Assembly (NCBI GenBank): GCA_963969495.1
Contig: OZ018319.1
Span: forward strand, 205,825,405 to 205,889,404
Origin: Ceratothoa steindachneri
Lineage: Eukaryota; Arthropoda; Malacostraca; Isopoda; Cymothoidae
Reading direction: 5' to 3'
Length of the DNA: 64,000 bases
Shown here: positions 47,724 through 57,660 of the stretch, in pieces
Position numbering within the stretch: the first letter of the stretch is position 1
Layout: each line of letters begins with the position of its first letter
Program-made: the position numbers and the translations under genes
Notes under the pieces: generated by a model
What the model was told of the DNA's origin: nothing
Database searches by the model: none
Seen by the model: the letters and a program-made list of their open reading frames with translations, nothing else

Positions 47724-50045
47724 TGCAATGTGCTGATCGACCTACGCGAAGAAACAATACCCTCAACATTATTTTAACGACAAACGAAATCTTGGTAAAA
47801 ATTTTTATAGTCTACGAACCGCTCGGAGACAGCGATCACAGTTCTCTCAGATTTAAAATTGCTACAGGTTCAAACAGACTCAAATCGTATGCTGGTACCT
47901 ACCTTTAACAAAGCAAATTTTAAAGACTTGAACGTGTGTTGAAGAACGCCTTTAGTTCTAGAACTAATAATAACAACACCGTCACTACAATGTGGAATGA
48001 TTTCATAACAAAATTCAGAAACGCTGACCAAATATACGTCCCAAGACATCATAAGCAAAAATCTACGGTAAAACCAAAGTGGTGGAACAACGAGTTCAAG
48101 GATCTAATCAAAAGGAGAAATCAAGCATTAAACGTTGTAGAGATACTCGCGGAGCACGTCAATACACAGACCTAAGACGCGGTGTCAAAAAGCTAATTAG
48201 AAAATTAAGAAGAATTACGAAATCGAGCTAGCTAGAAATGGAAAAGAAAATCCAAAGATGTTCTACCAGTATGTAAACAACAGAAACACGGCAAAGGACT
48301 TAATTGGCCCAGTTAAAAACCAAACTGGAGACTTAATATATGACCCAGGTGTCATTGCCGAGATTTTAAACGATTTTTATTCGTCAGTTTTTACAACGGA
48401 AAACATCGACACCATTCCAGACATTGATGCACCAATAGTTATCGAAGATGAATCATTTATGACTAGTGTTCAAGTAACAGGAGAAGACGTAATCAGATGT
48501 ATCCAAAATTTAAAGCCAAGCAAATCGCCAAGTCCGGATTTGATCCATCCTCGCCACCTGAAAGAGTTGAAAGAAACGATAACCAAGCCACCCACCACAA
48601 TATTTGACAAATCACTCGAAGAAGGTGTCGTTCCAGAAGACTTTATAAGTGCAAACATTTGTCCGATCTTTAAAAGGTGTAACCGACAAAGCTCAAGGAA
48701 CTACAGGTCAATGAGCCTGACATCTCTAATCGGAAAATTGCTCGAATCTATTATAAATGGAAAAATACTCGAACATTTAGACAAATTGGGTATCATCCGC
48801 GAATCACAGCACGGTTTTACGAAAAAAAATCATGGCAACAAATCTAGTAGAATTTTTTTCAAACCATCATCGCAGCTTATGACACGAATAGAGCAGTAGA
48901 TGTAATCTACTTAGATTTTAAAAAAAGCTTTCGATACTGTCCCCAACAAGCGTCTACTTAAAAAGATTGCTGCTCGTGGATTCGGTGGAAACTCATTGAA
49001 GTGGATCGAAGGCTGGTTCAACGGAAGGAAACAACATGTAGTCATAAATGGTCACCAATCAAGATGGTGAGACGTAACAAGCGGAGTGCCACAGGGGTCC
49101 GTGCTGGATCCATTGCTTTTTATAATATATGTAAACGACTTAGATGAAGGCATAGCGAGCCTTTTCTCAAAATTTGATGACGGTACAAAGCTAGGTGGTA
49201 AATAAATAACACTTGCCGATCAACATAAAATCCAGAGAGACTTAAACAGCATTGTGGAATGGTCATAAAATTGGCAGATGAAACTCAACATTGATAAATG
49301 CAAGGTACTACACATTGGAACAAGAAACGAAGAATTTAACTATACAATAAAAGGCCTGCCACTGGAAAAGTATCGGGAGAAAAAGATCTTGGTGTTATAG
49401 TCTGCAACGATTTGAAAGTTGCAAGACAGTGCGCGGAGGCATGCAAGAAAGCAAGCAGAGTGCTCGGTTTCATATATAGAAATTTTGCCCACAAATCGGA
49501 AAATATAGTAATTCTCCGATACAAATCTTTGGTTCGACCTCATTTGGAGTACACAATTCAGTTTTAGAATCCATACTTGCAGAAAGATATAGAAATGTTG
49601 GAGACAGTGCAACATCGTGCTACAAAAATGATACCTAGACTACATCAAAAGTCCAACGAAGACAGACTTAAAGCACTCAACCTGCAATCACTTGAGACGA
49701 GAAAGTTAAGATCAGAACTCATGCAAGTCTTTAAGATCCTAAACAATTTTGATAAAGTAAAAATTGAAACCCTTTTCGAGTTGGGCGCTTCCTCAAGAAC
49801 CCGAAGCCATGGATACAAACTTAAGAAACGAAGATTTGAAACAAATATAGCAAAGAATTTTTCTCAAACAAGGTAGTTTCCTCGTGGAACGAGTTGACGG
49901 AGATGGTTGTTAAATCAACAAGCATAAACATCTTTAAGAACCACTTAGATGCACACTTTAGGTGCATCGGCGTGGTTTGAAGGAGAGCTGGCCCAGAAGT
50001 GGACCACACGGTCTTTACTCTTTACCAGCTCTGACATCTTATAAT
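47724..50045 (+). pseudogene. CR1-clade LINE copy G, 5'-truncated, decayed
   Basis: Starts in the endonuclease C-terminus (NNTLNIILTTNEIL, EPLGDSDHSSLRF), passes the linker (MFYQYVNNRNTAKDLIGPVK, ILNDFYSSVFTTENI) and RT ([61 protein letters not shown]). The catalytic FADD reads FDDG (about 49178). The C-terminal segment LETVQHRATKMIPRLHQKSN extends to 49876. About eight frame breaks. Clade call rests on the KPSKSPGPD and SKFADDTKLGG-type text of CR1. Confidence 0.8.
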
Positions 50046-50189
50046 CTTATTACTTCAAGACAGGTTCACGCTCCCACTAAATGAAGAAGTTGATATCCAG
50101 CTCTGAATTTCCTTTACCTTTAGATGAAGGTACGATCACACTGGTTACACAACCTACCAAACTACAAGAGAGAGAAATCTTCTCACCCC

Positions 50190-50337
50190 CATAAAGGATT
50201 TAGGCATAGTAGTAGATAGGTCACTGGACTTTTCTAAGCAGTTTATTGATGCAAAAAATAGAGCAAATAGGCTGAAAGGGTAGATTAAGAGGAATGTTAG
50301 CTATACAAGTAAAGAAGTTGTCCTTAACCCTTAAAGC
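50190..50337 (+). pseudogene. CR1 RT fragment
   Basis: Reads KDLGIVVDRSLDFSKQFIDA, then NRANRLKG and KRNVSYTSKEVVL with stops, matching the segment after the palm in copies J, L, M and N. 5' and 3' parts absent. Confidence 0.7.
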
Positions 50338-51552
50338 GCCCAAAACATTTGCTTGAAATCGCTCTGAATCAATTTAGAGTGAAAGTTCCTAAAACCTATG
50401 ACATGATTTTGTGTTATAAAAGTAGTAATGTTTTTTTTAGGTATTCTAGTCGTTATACATGGTTTCGGTTTGGCGTGGAAAGTAGATATTTTAAGATACT
50501 AGACCTTTATGGGGTTAAAATTGACATTTGAAATACGTCAGGCTTGCCTTCTCTTAATGTGAAAATAAATAATTATATTCACACACTGGCAACATTTAGT
50601 TCGCACTTAATTCACAAATTGGAAACCCGAGATAGAAGTTTTATAAGAGCGCCGCTTTCGATTTTTGCGCCAAACATATTGTGTCTAACTTTCTTAATGG
50701 AGTGCTATGTTTTTTTTGCATATTTAAATCTTTAATTTTTAATAAGACCTCTCATAATTCCTCGTTAAATTTAATAGATTTTTTTTCAAAATTATACCTC
50801 ATTTTTATAGGATTCGAACCTAATGCTAGCCTTTAAAATTGTTTTTTTTTATAAGATTTCACTGTACTACTTGTTCCTGAGGCGCGAGTGAAGCGAGGGA
50901 GGTGGCATTGGGGGCGGAGCCTCCCCAATAATGACACCCTGTAGCGCGGTTCGATAATGGTTTCCAGTAAAAACGCATATATGAATAACATAAAAATAAA
51001 TAGTAAGTACGTAAAAACAATTCTAATTGTGTTTTTAGGCCTTCTACTCACCGAATTTAGCCTTGCTACATTGTTAGGGAAAATAACAAAATAAAATATT
51101 TAAATAATTTTTTTATCAATCAAATATATCATTTTAATTGAAAAGAATTCTTCCATTGATCTATCTTAAAAAAATATTAATAACCATGTCCATATTTAGA
51201 ATTATAATTGATAATTCTTGGTTGTTCCTGCAAAACTCATGAAATTTCTTCTTAGTAGAGAAATTTGACTTTGACTTGGACGAATTTGTTTTAAAAGAAA
51301 AAACGCAATAATAAACAAATACATTTTTTGGATTCGGCAATTTGACTTCGTGCTCGAAGCTTCTATTCCTCTGCTCTCAATTAGGGAACTTTTTTATCCA
51401 CTGTTACCAAACCTAACTAAATTTATTTATTTTCTTTTTTTTAATAACTTTAGTAGCTTATTTGCTTTATTACACTGCCCTTGCTCTCTGGCATTGGCCT
51501 CCCCTTAGGTAATATGTCCCATAGGGAATTTCTGATTATCTAGAGAGTAGCA
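50338..51552. other. No gene seen; GC-rich patch at 50874-50945
   Basis: AT-rich apart from a patch with GAGGCGCGAGTGAAGCGAGG and the near-palindrome GGGGGCGGAGCCTCCCC. I cannot assign it to a family. Confidence 0.45.
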
Positions 51553-51664
51553 GGTTAAGAACATAAGAAAAGAAGGAGACTGCAAAAGACCATTCATGGC
51601 CTACACTTGGCAGCTCCTGTTCCAGTCAACACACAAAAGATTTCTTACCAGAGAAAAGTCATCA
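51553..51664 (-). mobile_element. CR1 3'-end fragment, inverted
   Basis: Reverse complement of the 3' ends at 52376-52492 and 63726-63850, including the CATAAGAA tail. A very short 5'-truncated CR1 insertion on the minus strand, directly abutting the plus-strand copy I. Confidence 0.8.
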
Positions 51665-52492
51665 ACATAATGATGCTCAGCATGGTTTTAGAAAAGGTAG
51701 ATCGTGTTTAACTAATTTACTGGATTTTATGGATTATGTAACTAAAGAATTAGATAAGGGTGAGAAAGTTGATGTGATCTATTAGATTTCAGCCAAACTT
51801 TTGATAAGGTTCCACATAGAAGACTAGTTCATAAATTATAGGATATTGATTTGCTTGAGTCTGTGCAGAGAAGGATGACAAAGATGATTGGTGGGCTAAG
51901 GAACTTACCTTATGGTGAAAGGCTCAGAAAACTAAATCTACATACATTGGAAAGGAGAAGAGTCAGAGGGGAATTGATTGAAGTCTTCAAATGGGTAAAA
52001 GGATATAATAAAGGGGATCTGGGTAAGGTTCTTATACTTAGTGAACATGACAGGACACGTAGCAATTGGTTTAAGCTTGATAAGTATAGGTTTAGGAAGG
52101 AGATTGGCAGGAATTGGTTTACAAATCGTGTGGTAGATGAATGGAATAGGCTCACTAGACATGTGATAGAAGCCTCCTCTCTGGGTAGTTTTAAGAATAG
52201 ATTAGATAAATATATGGATGAAGCTGCTAAATGGGACTGACTTTTTTTATGTACATATGTATATATTTTTCTAAAGAGTGGGAAGATTATATTTTGCGGT
52301 TGCATGAATGGACATAATCCTCTGGATGCATTTTATGTATATTGTAGATTAGATCTGATGAACTCCTTAAAGGGTGACAAAGTTGATGACTTTTCTCTGG
52401 TAAGAAATCTTTTGTGGGTTGACTGGAACAGGAGCTGCCAAGTGTAGGCCATGAATGGTCTTTTGCAGTCTCCTTCTTTTCTTATGTTCTTA
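51665..52492 (+). pseudogene. CR1 copy I with RT palm deleted
   Basis: Reads DAQHGFRKGRSCLTNLLDFM, VDVIY (one base lost), FDKVPHRRLVHKL, then jumps to DIDLLESVQRRMTKMIGGLR. The RT palm, about 0.7 kb, is deleted. The frame 51851-52240 then runs intact to a natural stop (DKYMDEAAKWD). The 3' untranslated region ends in TTCTTATGTTCTTATG, the CR1-type octamer tail. Its C-terminus and 3' region match copy P closely. Confidence 0.85.
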
Positions 52493-53615
52493 TGATATGT
52501 GGGAAGGTTTTAAATTGGATAACGGAATGGCTAAAAAATAGGAAACAGAGAATTATACTGAATGGAGTGAGGTCAGAGTGGAGGAATGTTATTAGTGGCG
52601 TACCTCAGGGATCAGTTTTAGGCCCTTTATTATTTTTAATCTATGTAAATGATCTTGGGCAAGGGGTAAATAGCAAAGTGTCAATTTTTGCTGATGACAC
52701 TAAATTGGCAGCTGTAGTCAAAGAGGTTGAGGGTAGCTTTAAAGTGCAGGGTGACTTAAATAAGTTGTTAGCTTGGGCTCAGAAGTGGCAGATGACTTAT
52801 AACCTTAATAAATGCAAAGTTATTAACATGGGGAGAGATAATAGGGAATTTAGCTATGAGATAGATGGGTATTGGCTTAATTCAGTTGAAGATGAAAAAG
52901 ACTTAGGCTTAGTAGTAGATAGGTCACTGAGGGTTTTGAAGAAGTGTATTGAGGCATAAAATAGAGCGAATAGGGTGCTAGGATACATTAAGAGGAATGT
53001 TAGCTACAAGAGTAAGGAGGTTATCCTTAAACTCTAAAAGTCATATGTCAGGCCACATTTAGAGTACTGTATACAAGCATGGTCACCACATTTTAGACAT
53101 ATAAACCTGTTAGAGTCAGTACAAAGGAGGGCGACAAAAATTATACCATCCCTCAAGCACCTTGAATATGAAGATAGGCTGAGGGTATTAAATATGTTTT
53201 CATTTGAAAGAAGGTGTGTGAGGGAAGATATGATTGAGCTTTTTAAAATCTTTTCTGGGATGAATAAATTGGATTTCAGCAAGTTATTTGAGTTGGAAGG
53301 TAGTAATAGGCCTAGGGGTCACCACTTAAAGATTAAAAAACAGAGGTGTAGACTGGGTTAGAAAATATTTTTTCACTAACAGAGTGGTGGATTATTGGAA
53401 TAGTTTGCCATCTGAGACTGTAGACAGCCCAAACTTGAATGTTTTCAATCGCAGATTGGATGGAGGGTTGATTTCTTACTTTTTGGTATGGGGATATGTT
53501 TCTTGACTCATTCCTGTTCATGCAGTTTCTTTTTATTGTATATTTTTGGGGACTTTGATTTTGTTTTTGACCTACTCCTATGGAGGCTTTAAATTATATA
53601 TTGTAGATGCATGAT
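52493..53615 (+). pseudogene. CR1 copy J, 5'-truncated RT
   Basis: Starts at ICGKVLNWITEWLKNRKQR immediately after the octamer tail of copy [23 protein letters not shown], intact FADDTKLAAVV, WAQKWQMTYNLNKCKVINMG. TAA at about 52957, then the C-terminal segment (YVRPHLEYCIQAWSPHF, LLESVQRRATKIIPSL, FSFERRCVRED) to about 53365. Diverged member of the M/L/N family. Confidence 0.82.
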
Positions 53616-54995
53616 AACATAACATACATAACATAATTACACGGATGACAAAAGCCACAAGGGCCTATCAAAGGTCATCCGCCTCCGTCAAAACCCACCC
53701 ACAAAAAGCACCATCACCAGGGGAAGACAAAATCAAAGTCCCCCACAATATAATATAACGGATGACAAAAGCCACAAGGGCTCATCATAGGTCATCCGAG
53801 TCAAGCGGCCTCTTTTTCAAGGCACCCGAACTCCCAGGAAAACTACATCCAGGGGATTGCATCCAGAAACAAGGGTATCACCAATCAAGGCTTGTCAAGA
53901 ACTAAATCATGCAGCTATAGATATATACAAACAATATTAATATATACAAAACTTAGGAACCATTACAACCTTCCCTTCCCATAAACTCATCCAACCTACT
54001 CTTAAATACATTTAGATTTGGACTACCTACTACCCTCTGCGGCAATTTGTTCCAAAAGTCTACCACTCTATTGGTGAAAAAATATTTTCTTAAATCCAAT
54101 CTACACCCTTGCTTTTTAATTTTCAAGTGGTGACCTCTAGTCCGATTTCCATCATCTAACTCAAAAAACTTGCTAACATCCAATTTATCTATCCCGGAAA
54201 AAATTTTAAACAGCTCAATCATATCCCCTCTCACACACCTCCTTTCGAACGAGAACATATTTAATACCCTCAGTCTATCTTCATATTCAAGGTGCCTCAG
54301 GGAAGGAATAATCTTTGTTGCCCTCCGTTGCACTGACTCAAGAAGGTTAATATCGTGTCTAAAATGTGGGGACCATGCCTGTATACAGTACTCTAGATGT
54401 GGCCTAACATAAGAGTTATAGAGTTTAAGAATAACCTCCTTACTTTTGTAACTGACATTTCTCTTAATAAAACCCAGCACTCTATTTGCCCTATTTCTTG
54501 CTTCAATACACTGCTTAGAAAACCTTAATGACTTATCTATTACTACTCCTAGATCTTTCTCATCCTCTACTGAGCTCAGCCAATGCCCATCCATTTCATA
54601 GTTAAATTCTCTATTATCTTTTCCCATGTTAATAACTTTGCACTTATCAAGGTTGAAAGTCATTTGCCACTTATGTGCCCAGGATAACAATTTATTTAAG
54701 TCCCCCTGCACTTTAAAATTATCATCAATATCTTTAACTACAGCTGCTAATTTGGTATCATCCGCAAAAATTGACACTTTATTATTAACTGCCTCCCCAA
54801 GATCGTTTATATAGATGACAAATAATAATGGACCGAGAACTGATCCCTGAGGAACCCCACTGATAACATCCCTCCACTCTGACTTTACACCATTTAGCAC
54901 TACCCTTTGCTTCCTGTCTTTCAGCCACTCAGCTATCCAATTTGAAACACCCCCACATATCCCAATCATTTTTAATTTATGAACTAGTCTCCTAA
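53616..54995 (-). mobile_element. CR1 copy L, 5'-truncated, minus strand
   Basis: Tail of CATAA repeats at 53616-53635 (TTATG on the sense strand), a 3' untranslated region of about 320 bp, then an open RT frame to about 54995. Almost identical to the matching parts of M and N, so a recent insertion. Confidence 0.88.
53953..54969 (-). pseudogene. RT C-terminal part of CR1 copy L
   Basis: 338 uninterrupted codons: [89 protein letters not shown] and FWNKLPQRVVGSPNLNVF. No endonuclease or RT fingers because of 5' truncation, so not functional although open. Confidence 0.88.
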
Positions 54996-55004
54996 AAAAT
55001 CCGA

Positions 55005-55110
55005 CAAAATCCTATGGATGCATTATGTGGGTGGGTTTTGATGGATACGGATGACCTTTGATAGGCCCTTGTGGCTTTTGTCATCCGTGAAATTATGTTA
55101 TGTTATTTAG
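55005..55110 (+). mobile_element. CR1 3'-end fragment (TTATG tail), plus strand
   Basis: GGATGACCTTTGATAGGCCC, TTGTGGCTTTTGTCATCCG and TTATGTTATG match the 3' end of copy M. It lies back to back with the 5' break of copy L. Confidence 0.8.
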
Positions 55111-55373
55111 AAAAAAATATATACCTAAATCTTCATCTCCAAAATCCCAAACAATTACCAACTCTGAAAATAGAAATATACTGACAAACGACTGCATTGG
55201 GCTATTCTTAAAGAATATCGAACAATCACCAAGCAATTAATAAAATGTCTTTATATTTTAATAAAATAGGGTTGTAAAAAAGCTAGCAGATAATAGGATT
55301 GAACTAGGTAAGCAAGTAGGGATGGGTATAGGATCCCCTTTGGGGATTAATATTATAAACAACAAAACTACCC
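55111..55373. other. No gene assigned
   Basis: AT-rich. May be ORF1/leader of the LINE that starts at 55374, but no zinc knuckle was seen. Confidence 0.35.
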
Positions 55374-55719
55374 ATGGATTTCAAGGTTTGTCAATGGAAT
55401 ATACGTAGTTTCCCAAATAAATGACCATTTCTCCAGTTAATCCTAAATGAATACACTCCATCAATCATATGTTTACAAGAGACCAGACTTAATAGTGAAT
55501 ATAATACATATTTAAAAGGATATAATATTTTGAGAAAGGACCAAAATGCACATGGAGGTGGTGTATTGCTTGGTATAGCTTCTTGTGTACCATATGTTCC
55601 ACTAGCTCTTTATTCAGATTTAGAAGCAATAGCGGCACAAATTACTTTACCATCTCTAACCCTCACAATATGCTCCATTTACATCCCACCTAATATACCA
55701 TTAATATCACAAGCACTTA
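55374..55719 (+). pseudogene. Jockey-group LINE endonuclease, interrupted by mariner
   Basis: MDFKVCQWNIRSFPNK at 55374, then a stop, then FLQLILNEYTPSIICLQET and GGGVLLGIASCVPYVP, LEAIAAQITLPSL and CSIYIPPNIPLISQAL. These are the first half of an AP-like endonuclease (QWNIRG, LQET and IYIPP motifs). The frame is cut at the TA of 55718-55719 by the mariner and appears to continue at 63976. Confidence 0.75.
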
Positions 55720-55773
55720 TGAGGGGCGGTCAATTCAGATATATGGAAACGAGATATGAGGAAAAGTGTTTTA

Positions 55774-56345
55774 TTATTTTTCAATATAACTACCCTCAAC
55801 TTCAATGCACTTGCGCCACTTGTCCCTGAGGCTTTGAATTCCGAACAACCAGAATTCTCCCAACTGCTGTTCAATCCACTCCTGGACAGCGACCTGGACA
55901 CCTTCATCGTCACCAAACCGGTGTCCACACAGTGCAGCCTTGAGCTGGCGAAATAAAAAGTAGTCGCTAGGGGCCAGATCTGGACTGTAGGGAGGGATGG
56001 TTGAGCTTCTCAAATCCGGACTCGCGCAGGGCAGCTAGTGCAACTCTGGCTTTGTGGACTTTGACGATGTAAGTCGATCATGGGGCGTGAGGTTTCTAGG
56101 GACCTTGTTCATGGCCAAATTGTAGTGGATGATGTTGATAACACTTCCATGTGATATTCCAAGTTCTCACTCAATTTTTACGACCTTCACCTGTTGATTT
56201 TCAAGGATCATCCTCTCCATACGGGCTGCATTGTCCTCGTTGGTCATGTCTGACAAGCATCCTGGATGTGGGGTCATCTTCAAGGGACTCATCTAGCGCT
56301 GACCTTCGAACAGGTAGCACGTGTTTTATAGAGCTCTCAGTCTGT
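55774..56345 (-). pseudogene. mariner transposase, central and C-terminal pieces
   Basis: Reads RRSALDESLEDDPTSRML, then in another frame DMTNEDNAARMERMILENQQ and ELGISHGSVINIIH (second helix-turn-helix) and VPRNLTPHD. After a deletion of roughly 80 residues that removes the first two catalytic Asp motifs it resumes at HKARVALAALRESGFEKLNH. After one more shift comes PPYSPDLAPSDYFLF with the third catalytic Asp, ending KCIEVEGSYIEK with stop at 55774. Irritans-type mariner; catalytically dead. Confidence 0.82.
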
Positions 56346-56479
56346 TGATCTATTTTTCAGATTTTTCTATAGTTTTTGTTTTTTTTGTTTTTTTTCTCAC
56401 CACAATCAGCGAAAGCTAAGTTGCTCTTCTTTTTTTATTTCCTATTGCTACTTAAATTCTTTCTTTGTTTGAATAAGTG

Positions 56480-57637
56480 ATGGAGTTTGGGGATGAAAGT
56501 GAGCATGAGTGTCGGAATGTATGCATTGGTTGTGGTGTATTAGGTGAGGGGTATACATGTGTTGTATGTGGGCTGCGTGAATGCATTGTAGATTTAGAGG
56601 GGATGAGAAGGCAGGATTTAGACAGGATATGTAGGCTGGAGGGGTTAGTTGCTGAGCTCAGGAGGGAACTTAGTGTTAGGCCTAGAGCTGGGAATAGGTT
56701 AGGTGGTGAGGTAGGCCAGTTAGATGTTTCAGGTGAAGGTAGAGGGCCAGTGGAGGAGGTAGGATGTGATAGTTCTAGTGATAGTGAAGTTAGCCCCCTT
56801 AGATTAGTTAGAAATAGGCCTAGTGAGGATGGAGGACAGTGGAGAGTGGTTAGGAAACATGAAGCTAGGGAGGCTTCTCCTGTTCTTTGTGAGAATAGGG
56901 TTGCCTCTGTTGAGGTGGTTAGCCAGGGGGAGAATAGGTGTGTGAGTCAGAGGGACACAGAACCTATTAGCTTGACTAATAGATTCAGTGCCCTAAGAGA
57001 GGAAGTAACTGGAAGTGATATGACTGATGGGGGTGGGGGTGGAGTTCGAGTGACTGGTAGTTTGAATGAGAATAGTAGTGGGGATGGAGTTAGGTCTGTG
57101 GGGGTTAGGAATAGGAGTCTGACTGAAGTGCTTGTGATGGGTGATTCGCGAGTTAGATATTTAGATAGGAAGTTGAATGCAAGTAGATTGAATGGTTTGA
57201 GGGTGTGTTTGCCGGGTGCTGGAGTGAGAGATCTGTCTGATAGGTATGAGGAACTGGTGTCTGGCTGTGCAAGGGATGCGGTTGTGATTACACATGTAGG
57301 AGTGAATGATGTGAAGAAAGTGGGTGCATGTGAGTTACGTGAGAGGTACAAGAGGTTGATTGAAAAGGTGAAAGAAAGTAGAATGAAAGGTGTTGTGACA
57401 GGTGTGCTTCCAAGAATGGATGTTGGGGTAGAATGGATGTCTCGTGCAATTGGGCTGAATGATTATGTGAAGAGGATGTGTGAGATGGAAGGTGTCATGT
57501 TTGTGGATGTGTGGGATAGGTTTGTTGGAATGAAAGAAATGTATGCGATGGATGGACTGCATTTGAGTAGGAGGGGGGTAGATGTGTTGTGGGAGGAGTA
57601 TGATCGTGTTATTAGGTCTTTGCGGGCGGGAAACTAG
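56480..57637 (+). CDS. CR1 ORF1: Cys-rich finger + SGNH-hydrolase domain
   Basis: 385 codons, uninterrupted, ATG at 56480 (a GTG lies just before it). Residues ~10-40 hold a Cys-rich possible zinc finger (CIGCG, CVVCGLREC), followed by a short leucine-containing helix (ICRLEGLVAELRRELSV) and a variable acidic/Ser linker. From about residue 215 an SGNH/GDSL-hydrolase-like fold is visible: VLVMGDSRVRYLDRKLN (block I), VRDLSDRYEELVS, VVITHVGVNDVKKV (GxND block) and YAMDGLHLSRRGVDVL (catalytic Asp/His block DGLH). Such esterase-like ORF1 proteins are known in CR1-group LINEs; their exact role is unsettled. It lies 23 bp upstream of ORF2. The frame is intact, but the element is otherwise crippled. 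Confidence 0.85.
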   Translation: MEFGDESEHECRNVCIGCGVLGEGYTCVVCGLRECIVDLEGMRRQDLDRICRLEGLVAELRRELSVRPRAGNRLGGEVGQLDVSGEGRGPVEEVGCDSSSDSEVSPLRLVRNRPSEDGGQWRVVRKHEAREASPVLCENRVASVEVVSQGENRCVSQRDTEPISLTNRFSALREEVTGSDMTDGGGGGVRVTGSLNENSSGDGVRSVGVRNRSLTEVLVMGDSRVRYLDRKLNASRLNGLRVCLPGAGVRDLSDRYEELVSGCARDAVVITHVGVNDVKKVGACELRERYKRLIEKVKESRMKGVVTGVLPRMDVGVEWMSRAIGLNDYVKRMCEMEGVMFVDVWDRFVGMKEMYAMDGLHLSRRGVDVLWEEYDRVIRSLRAGN

Positions 57638-57660
57638 ATACTAATAGTGGTCAGGGAATT

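Noticed and set aside
51553..55110. Twin-priming (5' inversion) as the origin of the inverted CR1 segments at 51553-51664 and 53616-55110
   Set aside because: In both cases the inverted segment and the sense segment each carry their own 3' tail, which one RNA template cannot give; separate insertions explain it better.
56480..57637. Host esterase/lipase gene
   Set aside because: The frame sits 23 bp ahead of a CR1 ORF2 and a second decayed copy with the same arrangement lies at 36250-37150, so it is the LINE's ORF1.
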